Shown here: positions 16,797-25,623 of the stretch, in pieces
Layout: every line of letters starts with the position of its first letter
How positions within the stretch are numbered: the stretch's first letter is position 1
Assembly: GCA_964446685.1 (NCBI GenBank)
Contig: CAYUPO010000004.1
Span: forward strand, 26,524 to 90,523
Source: CAZWRN01 sp964446685
GTDB taxonomy: Bacteria; Patescibacteriota; Microgenomatia; Daviesbacterales; UBA10151
Reading direction: 5' to 3'
Length of the DNA stretch: 64,000 bases
Notes under the pieces: generated by a model
What the model was told of the DNA's origin: nothing
Seen by the model: only the letters and a program-made list of their open reading frames with translations
Database searches by the model: none
Position numbers and translations under genes: made by a program

Positions 16797-18518
16797 ATGC
16801 TGTCCGATTCACTTAAAAGTGTTGTAAAAGGCGATATTTTATCTGATGAGGCATCACTAACTGCTTTTTCCAAAGATGCCTCAATCTTTGCCATCAAACC
16901 TCAGGTAGTAATTGCTCCCAAAGACACTGAAGATCTTAAGTCATTGGTTAAATTCATCAATCAGGACCTCTCACAACACCTTTCCTTAACTCCCCGCGCC
17001 GCAGGTACTTGTATGTCTGGTGGAGCTATTAATGATTCAATTACCCTGGATATGCTTAAATACTTCAATCAGGTTTTATATGTCGGAGATGATTACGCTA
17101 TAACCCAACCAGGTGTTTTTTACCGTGATTTTGAGAAAAAAACCCTTGAAAAAGACTTACTTTTACCCTGTTACACCTCATCCAGGGAATTAAACACTGT
17201 TGGTGGGATGGTCGGAAACAATTCAGCCGGAGAAAAATCTCTCAATTACGGCCAGACTGAAAGATACACTAAGCGTCTCAAAATGGTTTGTTCAGATGGC
17301 AATGAATACGAGTTTAAGCCACTAACCAAAGAACAATTTATGGCCAAAGCCATACAGGACAACTTCGAAGGCGACCTTTACCGGAAAATCGGTAATATCA
17401 TCAATGAAAATTATGATCTGATCCAGTCTCACAAACCTATCACCAGTAAAAATTCTACCGGATATGGCCTCTGGAATGTACTCCAAAACGACCGCTTTGA
17501 TCTGACCAAAGTAATTGTCGGCTCTCAGGGAACTTTGGGTATCGTTACAGAAATTGAGTTTCAGCTGGTCAAACCCAAAACTCATACCGCTATGCTGGAA
17601 ATAGAACTTGAAAATCTGGACAATCTCGACCAGATAGTCCTTGAAATACTCAAATTTGCACCTGAAAGCTTTGAATGTTTTGATGACCAGACTTTGATGT
17701 ATGCCACCAAATTCATCGGCGATATCCTAAAAGACTTTAAAAAAACTCCCAAATGGCTGGCTCCTTTTAAATTAATCCCTGAAATGATTGCCTCATGGAC
17801 TAAAAAATTCCCTAAACTGGTTTTGATCGCCGAATTTACCGCCGAAGAAGATTCTTCTCCAATGGAACAGGTTCATCTCTGCCAAAGTGCCTTAGCTCAC
17901 TTTAATATTAAAACCCGAGCAGTCAAATCAAATGACGAAGAAAAATACTGGATTATCAGACGAGACAGCTTCAATATCTTAAGACACCATTCTGGCGGAA
18001 CACTCCGAACTGCCCCATTTATTGATGACATCTGTGTCCCTCCTACCGAACTTCCAAACTTTTTGCCTAAACTGACCCAGACACTAGAGCCATACAAAGA
18101 CCGGATTACCTATACCATCGCCGGGCATATTGGCAACGGCAATTTTCATATTATCCCCTTGATGGATCTGACTAAAGAAGAAGTTAGACAGGTTATTCCG
18201 GAACTTTCTCAAAAAGTTTTCCAACTGGTTAAAGAAGCCAAAGGAACAATGGCCGCAGAGCACAATGATGGACTGGTCAGAGGTTCTTATTTACCTCAAA
18301 TGTATGGTGAAGATATGTTTCAACTGTTTAAAGATGTCAAAGAAGCCTTTGATCCAAATAACATCTTCAACCCACACAAAAAGACCGACGCCACCATCGA
18401 ATATGCAGCAGAACACATTGATAAAACCTATGCAGTAAAAGCGATCGAAGATTATGGAAACAAAGTAACTACACCAATAGAGACCTCTCAACCAATCGCT
18501 ACTGTCTACAAAAGCTAG
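16797..18518 (+). CDS. FAD-linked oxidase (D-lactate/glycolate oxidase GlcD-like)
   Basis: 573 residues. The N-terminal FAD-binding (PCMH/VAO) domain includes VVIAPKDTEDL, RAAGTCMSGGA and TVGGMVGNNSAGEKSLNYGQT. Then come STGYGLW and VGSQGTLGIVTEIEF. The C-terminal oxidase domain has IAGHIGNGNFHIIPL, AAEHNDGLVRG and the final FDPNNIFNPHKK. This is the D-2-hydroxyacid dehydrogenase family that feeds electrons from D-lactate or glycolate to an acceptor. No iron-sulfur domain is fused, unlike many bacterial paralogues, and no electron-transfer partner is adjacent. The substrate is unproven. Confidence 0.9.
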   Translation: MLSDSLKSVVKGDILSDEASLTAFSKDASIFAIKPQVVIAPKDTEDLKSLVKFINQDLSQHLSLTPRAAGTCMSGGAINDSITLDMLKYFNQVLYVGDDYAITQPGVFYRDFEKKTLEKDLLLPCYTSSRELNTVGGMVGNNSAGEKSLNYGQTERYTKRLKMVCSDGNEYEFKPLTKEQFMAKAIQDNFEGDLYRKIGNIINENYDLIQSHKPITSKNSTGYGLWNVLQNDRFDLTKVIVGSQGTLGIVTEIEFQLVKPKTHTAMLEIELENLDNLDQIVLEILKFAPESFECFDDQTLMYATKFIGDILKDFKKTPKWLAPFKLIPEMIASWTKKFPKLVLIAEFTAEEDSSPMEQVHLCQSALAHFNIKTRAVKSNDEEKYWIIRRDSFNILRHHSGGTLRTAPFIDDICVPPTELPNFLPKLTQTLEPYKDRITYTIAGHIGNGNFHIIPLMDLTKEEVRQVIPELSQKVFQLVKEAKGTMAAEHNDGLVRGSYLPQMYGEDMFQLFKDVKEAFDPNNIFNPHKKTDATIEYAAEHIDKTYAVKAIEDYGNKVTTPIETSQPIATVYKS

Positions 18519-18871
18519 ATGTGGATTGAAACAGGTTTATCTCCATATTTATTCTTTTTTGAATCACCTGGTTTAAAACATAAATAAATAAAAACAAATA
18601 AATTAACTATTGGGATAACTGCTAAAAGGGTAAGCCAGGCAGATTTTCCTAAATCATGCCATCTTTTTGAATATATTGTTATATAGAAAACAATTATTAA
18701 TAACCCAAAAAAGTATCTACTAAATTGAAAAAAAAGATCGGTAAAATCAGAGTTAGGATATTGAGTATAAAAATTCTTTAAGAACTTTGCAACCGAATAT
18801 AAAAAAATAGTACTTATAATCCAACTAAGAGCAAAACTGCTTCTATTTATTCTTCCGGAAAAAAGTTTCAT
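18515..18871 (-). CDS. DUF805 membrane protein
   Basis: 118 residues with about four transmembrane segments. The start FSGRINRSSFALSWI and the central RWHDLGKSAWLTLLAVIP are hallmark DUF805 motifs. The C-terminus, CFKPGDSKKNKYGD, is the usual family ending. The function is unknown. The start overlaps the stop of the aldolase gene by four bases (ATGA-type coupling), and its stop overlaps the convergent FAD-oxidase gene by four. Confidence 0.9.
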   Translation of the reverse strand: MKLFSGRINRSSFALSWIISTIFLYSVAKFLKNFYTQYPNSDFTDLFFQFSRYFFGLLIIVFYITIYSKRWHDLGKSAWLTLLAVIPIVNLFVFIYLCFKPGDSKKNKYGDKPVSIHI

Positions 18872-19710
18872 TTATTACAACAAATATCAGAGATAACTTT
18901 AAATCTTTCAGGTAAAGTTTCTTTGAGGAATTTTTCTTTTTCTGCTCCCTGCATAGTGCAGACTTCCTGCCAAAGAGCTCGTCCGGCCAAAAATCCCACA
19001 GCTCCTCTGGAAACAGCTTCTTCCAGTTGCACTTTGAAGTGATCAAAACTATCTCCCCTGGTCAGTAAAATCCAGGGTATACCATCCTCCTGTAATACAG
19101 CACTGATGGTGCGGCAGGCGACAGCTGATCCGGGATATTCCATTTTATAAACATCAGGTTTGATCCCTCTTTTGATAAACATCTTTAGAGACTCAATCAC
19201 AATTTTTTCTCTCTCTTCCAGTGTAATATCATGATCAGACTCATACGTCACAATTTCTAAAAATAATGGATAATCTCTGGATTTACATTCTTCTACAACT
19301 GTTCTGGCTGTCTCCAATTGTTGTTCAGCAGTTTTAAGAAAAGGATTGAAAAAAAGTAATATTTTGGCTCCACCTGCTCCCCAATCCATCAACTTGGGCA
19401 CTCCATATTCTAGTTTAGTCAGGCGTTCTCCGCCCTGATCTTCATAACCGGTTTTTTCAACTGGAAGCAAAAATGGTTTGGTTTTTTCAGTATAAGCCGG
19501 AAGTCCGTAATCAGGATCAATTAAAACACCACTCATTTGTGGTTTGACGGCATTGATAATCTCTCTTTTCAGATCAATTGCCTGTTGGTCAGTCACCGCA
19601 TCGCCATTTGATGGATTCATCAGCTTTTTAAAGCTACCACGATGATCCAAAGCTAACATCAAAAACTTTCCGTCTTTTAGAAATGGCGCTAAATCAGGCA
19701 TTAAAACCAT
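18868..19710 (-). CDS. LacD/DUF2090-type class I aldolase
   Basis: About 280 residues from the ATG at 19710; 19701 is equally possible, and a longer frame to 19776 lacks any start signal. The TIM-barrel features are MLALDHRGSF, GVLIDPDYGLPA, the VYKMEYPGSA strand with the expected Schiff-base Lys, and WILLTRGDSF. This matches tagatose-1,6-bisphosphate aldolase LacD and the aldolase half of IolC-type proteins. It likely cleaves a ketose bisphosphate. It is a candidate glycolytic aldolase in this streamlined genome, with a PfkB kinase encoded close by. Confidence 0.82.
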   Translation of the reverse strand: MVLMPDLAPFLKDGKFLMLALDHRGSFKKLMNPSNGDAVTDQQAIDLKREIINAVKPQMSGVLIDPDYGLPAYTEKTKPFLLPVEKTGYEDQGGERLTKLEYGVPKLMDWGAGGAKILLFFNPFLKTAEQQLETARTVVEECKSRDYPLFLEIVTYESDHDITLEEREKIVIESLKMFIKRGIKPDVYKMEYPGSAVACRTISAVLQEDGIPWILLTRGDSFDHFKVQLEEAVSRGAVGFLAGRALWQEVCTMQGAEKEKFLKETLPERFKVISDICCNK

Positions 19711-19789
19711 TGTTGCACAACTCAATTCCAGCTGTCCAGTAGAAATCCTGCATAGCCTAAATCTATAAATTATCATTTAGTTTCATTTT

Positions 19790-19950
19790 GCATTGAAACG
19801 AAGGGCGTTAAGAAAAAATTACGGAGAGCAAGAGGGGGACGTCCGCATACTTGCGGAGGGGGCAGACTTTCCCCCCTTAAACGGAGTAATTTTTTTAGCC
19901 CGACTTTCCTGCAAAATTGTTTTTGGTACTTTTCCAAAAAAGTACAAGAA
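19790..19950. repeat. Palindromic intergenic element
   Basis: The space before the Nudix promoter has GC-rich blocks unlike its surroundings (GAGGGGGACGTCCGC, GCGGAGGGGGCAGAC). It also has flanking AAAAAATTAC and GTAATTTTTT arms and a TTTTGGTACTTTTCC...AAAAAGTAC hairpin. The base composition and structure look like a small inserted element. Confidence 0.6.
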
Positions 19951-19960
19951 AAAAATAAAG

Positions 19961-19989
19961 TGACAAGTTGATTGATCAAAGTTTATAAT
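19961..19989 (+). promoter_or_regulatory. Leaderless promoter GTGACA-17-TATAAT
   Basis: GTGACA at 19961-19966, a 17-base spacer, then TATAAT at 19984-19989. The ATG at 19997 follows after seven bases. Confidence 0.72.
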
Positions 19990-19996
19990 AGCCTCT

Positions 19997-20566
19997 ATGC
20001 AGAAAGATAAACCAACTAAATTCCCCCCAACCGCCAAAAAAGTATTTGATGGCATCCTTTATGACGTCTATCAATGGCCCCAGGAACTTTACGATGGAAC
20101 AACCTCAACCTATGAAAGAATCAACCGTCAGGACACAATCAGTGTTTTGGGAGTGACAGAAGACAATAAAATACTTCTGATTGAGGAAGAACAGCCTCAC
20201 CGTCCTAAAAGTATCAGCCTGGTTGCCGGAAAAGTTGATCCAGGAGAAACCCCGGAACTAGCAGCTGAAAGAGAGCTACTGGAAGAAACAGGCTACAAAG
20301 CAGCAAGGATGGAAAAATGGTTTACTTATCATCCTGATTTAAATATCGACTGGACAGTTTTTGTATATCTGGCAAAAGGATTAAAGAAAATAGCAGATCA
20401 AAAATTAGAGGGCGGAGAAAAAATCACTCCAAAGCTGTATACCTTTGATGAATTCATCGAATTTGCTTCATCAGATCAATTTAATGCGCTGCAAATCAAA
20501 GTCAGGGTACTGGAAGCAAAACTTGATCCGAAAAAAATGACAGAGCTAAAGGAGTTATTAACTTAA
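19997..20566 (+). CDS. Nudix hydrolase (ADP-ribose pyrophosphatase-like)
   Basis: 189 residues. The Nudix box runs from GKVDPGETPELAA into ERELLEETGY, a full match to Gx5Ex7REUxEExGU. The N-terminal VFDGILYDVYQWPQ and central VLGVTEDNKILLIEEEQP resemble ADP-ribose or sugar-nucleotide diphosphatases. It would hydrolyse a nucleoside diphosphate linked to a second group and act as a housecleaning enzyme. It converges on the PfkB kinase gene with a four-base overlap. Substrate specificity cannot be read from the sequence. Confidence 0.92.
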   Translation: MQKDKPTKFPPTAKKVFDGILYDVYQWPQELYDGTTSTYERINRQDTISVLGVTEDNKILLIEEEQPHRPKSISLVAGKVDPGETPELAAERELLEETGYKAARMEKWFTYHPDLNIDWTVFVYLAKGLKKIADQKLEGGEKITPKLYTFDEFIEFASSDQFNALQIKVRVLEAKLDPKKMTELKELLT

Positions 20567-21555
20567 AACTCTACTGCAGAAATCTTCTTATTTTCATTTA
20601 GTCTTTCCTGTAGTTTATTTTTGCTTAACAATCCTTTTTGCGGACCTACCTGTTCCACAACTGATGCACTATTAGCAGCTCCCCAACGCATAGCATCAGG
20701 TAAAGCTTCACCATTTAATAATCCGGCAACTGTCGCTGTTGCAAAAGCATCCCCAGCTCCTGTCATCTCAACCAGCTTAGCTGGAAAAATATCCAGTTTC
20801 CAGTAAGTCTCACCGTCATAACCATAAGATCCTTGTTTACCATCTGTTATCACTACTTTTTTAGCTCCCAGATTGAGTAACCCAGTCAGCAATTTTTTTA
20901 CAGACAACTTTTCGCTTTTTTCATGTCCCAGAAAATGTCTGGCTTCCTGAACATTCATAATCAAAAATTCACACAGAGACAACAATCGGCTTTGTTTCTT
21001 AGCTCCCTGTTTGATCTGAAAAGTACCAGGTTGATAAGCCAGTTTGGCTCCTGAGCGCTCCAGATAATTTATCAGCTGCTCTATCACATTTGATTCCACA
21101 TAAGATGATGACATTGATGTCAGGTAAACCCATTTAGCTTTTTCCAGATCCGGCAAATGAAATTTCCAAGGCTGATGATGAACCAATATAGTTCGCTCTC
21201 CTTTAAAACTGAGAATTATATTGTGATTTGAAGGCAGATTGGATACTTCTATCACATATCTGGTATCAACCCCCTCTTTCTTAAACTTCTGTCTGATCCG
21301 GAGATCATCTTCCTCATCATCTTTATTTCCTGAATGAGTATAAATAGCAGTTTTTAATCCCAGCCTGGCACTTCCAACAGCATTATTGGCAGCATTTCCA
21401 GCAACCATCGATTCACCACTTTCTACCGGAACCTTAGCGCCAAAAGGCAATGCCAGTAAGATAGTATTCCCATTTTTACTGGAAAGTATCTCCGCTTCAT
21501 TTAAGGGAATTACTGTATCAATTACTGTGTCGCCAATAGAGATTAAATCAAACAT
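20563..21555 (-). CDS. PfkB-family carbohydrate kinase
   Basis: 330 residues. The N-terminal GNAANNAVGSARLGL is PfkB motif 1. MTGAGDAFATATVAGLL near residue 262 is motif 2, with the catalytic Asp in GAGD. A VVITDGKQGSYGY strand precedes it. The family phosphorylates ribose, fructose, fructose-6-phosphate, adenosine or similar sugars. The proximity of an aldolase gene is compatible with a fructose-phosphate kinase, but the substrate is undetermined. The gene is 17 bases downstream of the CxxC membrane protein gene. Confidence 0.92.
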   Translation of the reverse strand: MFDLISIGDTVIDTVIPLNEAEILSSKNGNTILLALPFGAKVPVESGESMVAGNAANNAVGSARLGLKTAIYTHSGNKDDEEDDLRIRQKFKKEGVDTRYVIEVSNLPSNHNIILSFKGERTILVHHQPWKFHLPDLEKAKWVYLTSMSSSYVESNVIEQLINYLERSGAKLAYQPGTFQIKQGAKKQSRLLSLCEFLIMNVQEARHFLGHEKSEKLSVKKLLTGLLNLGAKKVVITDGKQGSYGYDGETYWKLDIFPAKLVEMTGAGDAFATATVAGLLNGEALPDAMRWGAANSASVVEQVGPQKGLLSKNKLQERLNENKKISAVEF

Positions 21556-21572
21556 AGATATTAAAACCGGAT

Positions 21573-22079
21573 TTATTTAGCAATTACACAGGCTGTCACA
21601 CTTTGCTTTAACAATACGAAAAATGAAAACAGAAGCAGTCCAATAGCTAAAACAGAAACTTCAGCACCTTTAAATGGCAGATACCCCACACTACCCGACA
21701 TACCTAAAAGGCCGAGTAACGGCAATCCACACGAAGCACAACCACCACCAGCCGTACCAAACAAAGTCCCCAGGCCAAATGCCCAGTGACTGGATCTTTT
21801 AGCAAAACTATACCGGATTCTTTTATAAGACAACATTAGATTGGCTCCTGTCAGAAGTCCGATGATAATCAAAATCAGCAAACTACTCAGACTCATGGCT
21901 GTAGTCAGTCCCTGAATCAGAGCTAAGCTTATTTCAAATTTATAACTAACAGGGAAATCACCAAAATAAGCCTGATTAATTAAAGAGTAGTTAGTAAAGT
22001 AAACGTTTAAAAGAATATAAAAAGCGGCAATTGCCACAGTTCCAATCAGAAATTTTCGGGTCAGGACAGATAAGAGCAT
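21573..22079 (-). CDS. Polytopic membrane protein with CASC motif, DsbA partner
   Basis: 168 residues with about four transmembrane segments (near 10-28, 54-78, 98-118, 135-162). GGGCASCGLPLLG places C114 and C117 as a CxxC pair at a membrane boundary. Its start is three bases after the stop of the DsbA-like gene, so they form an operon. A thiol-redox or quinone-linked role as oxidant of DsbA (VKOR/DsbB-like in function, not in sequence) is an inference from context. Confidence 0.7.
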   Translation of the reverse strand: MLLSVLTRKFLIGTVAIAAFYILLNVYFTNYSLINQAYFGDFPVSYKFEISLALIQGLTTAMSLSSLLILIIIGLLTGANLMLSYKRIRYSFAKRSSHWAFGLGTLFGTAGGGCASCGLPLLGLLGMSGSVGYLPFKGAEVSVLAIGLLLFSFFVLLKQSVTACVIAK

Positions 22080-22082
22080 AGT

Positions 22083-22910
22083 TTATTTCAACTGCTGGTC
22101 GATTACTGCCTGAAAAGCGCTATATGGTTGTGCACCAACCAGCCGTGTACCTTCTATTGTACCAGATGCATCAGACTTTCCGATAAAGAATGTTGGAGTT
22201 CCATCTGCTCCGGCAGTTCCAGCATCAGCCAGATCTTTTGCTACCTCTGCTTTGGATTTATCACTATCAAGACAGGTCTTAAAATTTGCAGAGTTCAGAC
22301 CCAGTGTTCCTGCCATAGTGTAAAGTTTCTCAACTGACAAACCTGTTCCATTTGAAGTAGTCTGTTTAAACATTTCATCATGCATTTTGTAATAAGCTTC
22401 GTCTCCGCCCTGTTCTCTGGCACAATTGGCAGCAATCGCTTCTTTTGTCGCCATTGGATCATGGAAAGAAAGAGGCAGATCCCGGAAAACTACTTTTAAC
22501 TTTCCGGTATCAATATAATTAGTTTTTAACTGAGGATAAGTCTGATCGAAATATCTTTTACAAAAAGGACATTCATAATCTGAAAATTCGACCATTGTAA
22601 TAGGAGCATTTTTATCACCTAATACAGCATCATCATCAATTGAAACTTTTACCGGACCAGTTTGTTCAGGAGCTGCCGGTGCAGCGGGCGCTGAAGATGG
22701 AGTTACAGCCGCTGGTGCATCTGCTACCTTCTTTGCTGTTAATCCTTTTACTTCCAAAACTCCGCCTGACAGTAATATTGAAAGCGCAATAATACAGCTA
22801 CCAATAATTATTGAAGCAGGTACTGAAATAATTGAGTGAGGATGTGGCGGTGGTGGAGGGGGAGCCATTCTTTTTTCTGTTACTACTTCTTTTTCTTCTC
22901 TTCGATTCAT
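22083..22910 (-). CDS. DsbA-family thiol oxidoreductase, membrane-anchored
   Basis: 275 residues. A charged N-terminus with a proline run (16-22) precedes a transmembrane anchor (28-50). An Ala/Pro linker leads to a thioredoxin-fold domain with MVEFSDYECPFCKRYF, active-site CPFC at 114-117. GTPTFFIG is the cis-Pro loop, and the C-terminal helix is also present. It should introduce or shuffle disulfides in exported proteins. The organisation and length match Patescibacteria/Actinobacteria-type DsbA proteins. It is cotranscribed with the CxxC membrane protein. Confidence 0.94.
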   Translation of the reverse strand: MNRREEKEVVTEKRMAPPPPPPHPHSIISVPASIIIGSCIIALSILLSGGVLEVKGLTAKKVADAPAAVTPSSAPAAPAAPEQTGPVKVSIDDDAVLGDKNAPITMVEFSDYECPFCKRYFDQTYPQLKTNYIDTGKLKVVFRDLPLSFHDPMATKEAIAANCAREQGGDEAYYKMHDEMFKQTTSNGTGLSVEKLYTMAGTLGLNSANFKTCLDSDKSKAEVAKDLADAGTAGADGTPTFFIGKSDASGTIEGTRLVGAQPYSAFQAVIDQQLK

Positions 22911-22980
22911 GAGTGGAGATAGTGTACAAGATGAAAACTAATCTGTAAAGTCGTGAAAAGGATTCATTATCATATAAAAT

Positions 22981-23002
22981 ATTCTGTAGCTAGCTACAGA
23001 AT
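22981..23002 (-). terminator. 22-base perfect palindrome, probable terminator
   Basis: An uninterrupted palindrome centred on AGCTAGCT is followed on the reverse strand by ATTTTATATG. It lies between the small membrane ORF 23038-23166 and the DsbA gene and could end upstream transcripts. Confidence 0.55.
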
Positions 23003-23037
23003 TACCCTGTTTATGATAAGAAAAAATTCTGATTTTT

Positions 23038-23166
23038 TCATTTCCCGCGTGTAGTAAATAAAATTAACCGCAAAGCGTTCACAAAAAGAGCCACCACATA
23101 AGATCCGGCCTGAACAAAAAACAGAAATACCCCATTTAAAATAGTATCAAAGACGCATCCGCACAT
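23038..23166 (-). CDS. Possible 42-aa small membrane protein
   Basis: The frame starts MCGCVFDTILNGVFLF, has one long hydrophobic span with AGSYVVALFVNALRLILF and ends TTRGK. This is a convincing single-pass membrane peptide with a positively charged C-terminus and a CxC near the start. It lies between the transketolase and DsbA genes on the same strand. No Shine-Dalgarno is visible, and the start abuts the inverted repeat at 23172. It fills the largest part of an otherwise empty 365-base gap. The family is not recognised. Confidence 0.5.
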   Translation of the reverse strand: MCGCVFDTILNGVFLFFVQAGSYVVALFVNALRLILFTTRGK

Positions 23167-23171
23167 ACAAA

Positions 23172-23283
23172 AAATTTCTAAGTACTAATTTCTAATGTCT
23201 AAACAATGTCCAAAACTAAATGTCTAACTGTTTAGTCATTGGGATTTGTTTAGAGTACTTAGAAATTAGATTAATTAGAAATT
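23172..23283. repeat. Inverted repeat of TTCTAA words overlapping the transketolase stop
   Basis: The left arm starts AAATTTCTAAGTACTAATTTC and the right arm at 23252-23283 is its degenerate complement. The right arm contributes the last Phe codon and TAA stop of the transketolase gene ending at 23275. Similar sequence occurs at 49547-49676 and 54311-54366. Confidence 0.75.
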
Positions 23284-24258
23284 TCCCCTTCCTTTCATCC
23301 TCAGCACTTTCAAAACAGCTTTTTTAATGTCTTTATGGGTCAGGCCAAAATGTTTCATCAGCTCTATTGGCTCGCCGCTTTCACCAAAGCTGTCTTCGAT
23401 CCCTATTCTGACTACAGGAACCGGATGATGTTCAGCTACAAGTTCTGCCACAGCTGAACCGAGTCCTCCGGCTTTTTGATGTTCTTCAGCTGTCACAATT
23501 GCTCCAGTCTCCTCAGCTGCTGCCAAAATAGTTTTCTGATCAAGTGGTTTAATTGTGTGATTGTTAATAACCCGCACAGAAATATGATTTTCTTCTAACT
23601 CTTTAGCAGCCAAAAGAGCCTGGTAAACCATTACTCCACAAGCAATAATAGTAACGTCTTTTCCTTCTTTAAATACTTCAGCTTTACCAATTTCAAATGG
23701 TGTTTCTTCAGTAGTTACAACCTGAGATTTATCCCGGGATAACCTGATATATGAAGGTTTCCCGTTTCTGGCAATTGCCTGAGTTGCTTTCTTTGCTTCA
23801 ATTGCATCAGCCGGACAAACAACCACCATGTTTGGCAATACCCGCATAATTGCCAGATCTTCCAGTGCCTGATGCGTCGCACCATCTGGACCAACTGAAA
23901 TCCCAGCATGAGAACCAACAATTTTGACAGGCTGATCGTTATAACAAATAGTAGTCCGGATCTGCTCCCAGTTTCTTCCAGGAGAAAAAGTCGCATAAGA
24001 CGCCACAAATGGAATCTTCCCCACAGCCGCCATACCGGCACCAACAGTCACCAAGTTTTGCTCAGCAACACCAACCTCAACAAATCGCTCTGGAAACTTT
24101 TTCTTAAATCCTTCCATCCGAGTTGATTCAGTCAGATCAGCACACAGAGCCACCACATTCTTATCAGCCTCCCCAGCCAACACCAACCCCTCACCAAAAC
24201 CATTCCTTGTCGGAACCTGTTCAACATCTTCATCAAATAATTTAGGATTTAATTTCAT
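23275..24258 (-). CDS. Transketolase C-terminal subunit
   Basis: 327 residues. It corresponds to the pyrimidine-binding and C-terminal domains of transketolase (ARNGFGEGLV, LCADLTESTRM, FVEVGVAEQNLVTVGAGMA, PNMVVVCPADA, TAEEHQKAGGLGSAVAEL). The family Glu that activates thiamine diphosphate lies in VGVAEQN. The ATG at 24258 is chosen because GGAGG lies seven bases before it; the longer frame would start inside this ribosome binding site. It pairs with the N-terminal subunit upstream, from which it is separated by a repeat insertion. It catalyses two-carbon transfers in the non-oxidative pentose phosphate pathway. Confidence 0.95.
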   Translation of the reverse strand: MKLNPKLFDEDVEQVPTRNGFGEGLVLAGEADKNVVALCADLTESTRMEGFKKKFPERFVEVGVAEQNLVTVGAGMAAVGKIPFVASYATFSPGRNWEQIRTTICYNDQPVKIVGSHAGISVGPDGATHQALEDLAIMRVLPNMVVVCPADAIEAKKATQAIARNGKPSYIRLSRDKSQVVTTEETPFEIGKAEVFKEGKDVTIIACGVMVYQALLAAKELEENHISVRVINNHTIKPLDQKTILAAAEETGAIVTAEEHQKAGGLGSAVAELVAEHHPVPVVRIGIEDSFGESGEPIELMKHFGLTHKDIKKAVLKVLRMKGRGNF

Positions 24259-24269
24259 GACAAAAACCT

Positions 24270-24362
24270 CCATTTGTCATCCTGAACTCTACCCTTGTCA
24301 TCCTGAACTCGTTTCAGGATCTTCCCATGGGTAGTATCCGAAACAAGTTCGGAATGACAGAT
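24270..24362. repeat. GTCAT-family imperfect palindrome between the two transketolase genes
   Basis: Two arms, TTGTCATCCTGAACTCG... and its degenerate complement ending GGAATGACAG, flank CCCATGGG. A short extra half copy precedes the element. This is the widely dispersed GTCATTCY...GRAATGAC type of bacterial intergenic repeat, also at 25391, 27745, 32319, 46777, 54408 and 54943. Confidence 0.8.
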
Positions 24363-24384
24363 ATTTGAAGATAAAAGTAAAGAT

Positions 24385-25272
24385 TTATTCATGCTCACTC
24401 CTAATTTTTCCTCTTAATGTCCTTAACTCTTTCAACGCTTCTTTAGCCTGCTCACCTTTTTTAGGAGCGCCTGGTACATCTGCAAGATCCGGTGGATTGC
24501 CATGCCATTTGTAATCATTTTCCATAAAATCAACCCCTTTTCCAGGAATAGTATGAGCAATGATCATTGTTGGCTTTCCATGAATTGCTTTCGCTTGTTC
24601 CGCCGCATCGACAATCTGCTGCATATTATGGCCATCAATCTCCAGCACATGCCAGCCAAAAGCTTCGTATTTATCTTTCAGTGAATCAAGCGGCATGATG
24701 TCTTCAGTAAAGCCATCTATCTGAATATTATTGCGATCCATTATCGCCACTAAGTTATCCAGCTTATATTTAGCTGCAAACATCACAGCTTCCCAGGTAT
24801 TGCCCTCATCGTGTTCACCATCACTGGTCAGGCAATAAACCCGCCAGGGCTCATCATCCATTTTCCCAGCCAAAGCCATGCCAGCAGCTTGAGAAAGTCC
24901 TGATCCAAGCGGACCTGAAGTTGTTTCTAGTCCAGGCAATGTTCCACGATGGGGATGTCCCTGAAGTTTAGTACCAAATTTACGTAATGTGGAAAGTTTT
25001 GAAACAGGAAAAAAACCGGCATGAGCCATAGTGCAATATAAAACCGGACAGATATGCCCATTTGATAAAACTAACCGATCACGCAGCTCCCACTCAGGTT
25101 GTTTTGGGTCAACATGCAGTAATTCAAAATACAAAGCAGTAAAAATATCAGCCATTCCCAAAGGTCCGGCCGAATGCCCGGAACCTGCTTCAACCAGCAT
25201 CTTAATAATATCCTGACGGATAGTATTAGCTTTAAGTTCAAGTTCTTTGATACGGGAGTCAGTCAGTGACAT
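24385..25272 (-). CDS. Transketolase N-terminal subunit (thiamine diphosphate-binding)
   Basis: 295 residues with the ThDP-binding domain: EAGSGHSAGPLGMADI, SNGHICPVLY, GHPHRGTLPGLETTSGPLGSGLSQAAGMALA, and the GDGEH-type metal site as TSDGEHDEGNTWEA. EIDGHNMQQI and TIPGKGVDFMENDYKWHG complete the domain. Together with the downstream gene it makes a split transketolase, as in many archaea and Patescibacteria. It is part of a run with rpiB, rpe and a LOG-family gene. Confidence 0.95.
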   Translation of the reverse strand: MSLTDSRIKELELKANTIRQDIIKMLVEAGSGHSAGPLGMADIFTALYFELLHVDPKQPEWELRDRLVLSNGHICPVLYCTMAHAGFFPVSKLSTLRKFGTKLQGHPHRGTLPGLETTSGPLGSGLSQAAGMALAGKMDDEPWRVYCLTSDGEHDEGNTWEAVMFAAKYKLDNLVAIMDRNNIQIDGFTEDIMPLDSLKDKYEAFGWHVLEIDGHNMQQIVDAAEQAKAIHGKPTMIIAHTIPGKGVDFMENDYKWHGNPPDLADVPGAPKKGEQAKEALKELRTLRGKIRSEHE

Positions 25273-25390
25273 AGGCAGTAACTTTAGCTTACCGCTTTTA
25301 GCTTTTAGCGTCCAGCCCTAAGCAAACCCACCGTCTGTGATAGCACTGGGAGCAAGACCTTAAGTTACTTGGTATCAGAACGTACCGTCA

Positions 25391-25553
25391 TTGCGAGGAG
25401 TGGATTCGACAAGCTCACCACGACGAAGCAATCTCGCAACCAAGAATGAACTTAGTAAATTAGTTGATTCTTAGAAGCAGATTGCCGCGCGTTAATTCTT
25501 AGTATATTCGCTCGCCACGATCAGTTTCATGATTGTGGCTCGCAATGACGTTT
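25391..25553. repeat. GTCATTGCGAG palindromic repeat pair in the 351-base gap before the LOG gene
   Basis: The gap 25273-25623 has no gene. It begins with a TTAGCTTTTAGC word repeat. A long inverted element follows: GTCATTGCGAGGAGTGG... to CAATCTCGC on the left (25391-25438), and ATTGCCGCGCG... to GGCTCGCAATGACG on the right (25479-25553). The element separates the LOG gene from the transketolase gene within the same transcription direction. Confidence 0.8.
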
Positions 25554-25623
25554 CTTATTATTTGAGTTTTTAATACTTTGAATTTGTCTCGAATTTCGTA
25601 CTTCGTAGTTAGAATTTAATCTA

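Noticed and set aside
22981..23002. Palindrome as an operator site
   Set aside because: It lies downstream of a gene end and far from any identifiable promoter. A terminator or RNA-end role is the simpler reading.
23715..24044. 109-residue frame inside the transketolase C gene
   Set aside because: Same-strand shadow of a well-conserved gene; composition rich in Trp and Arg is typical of out-of-frame reading.
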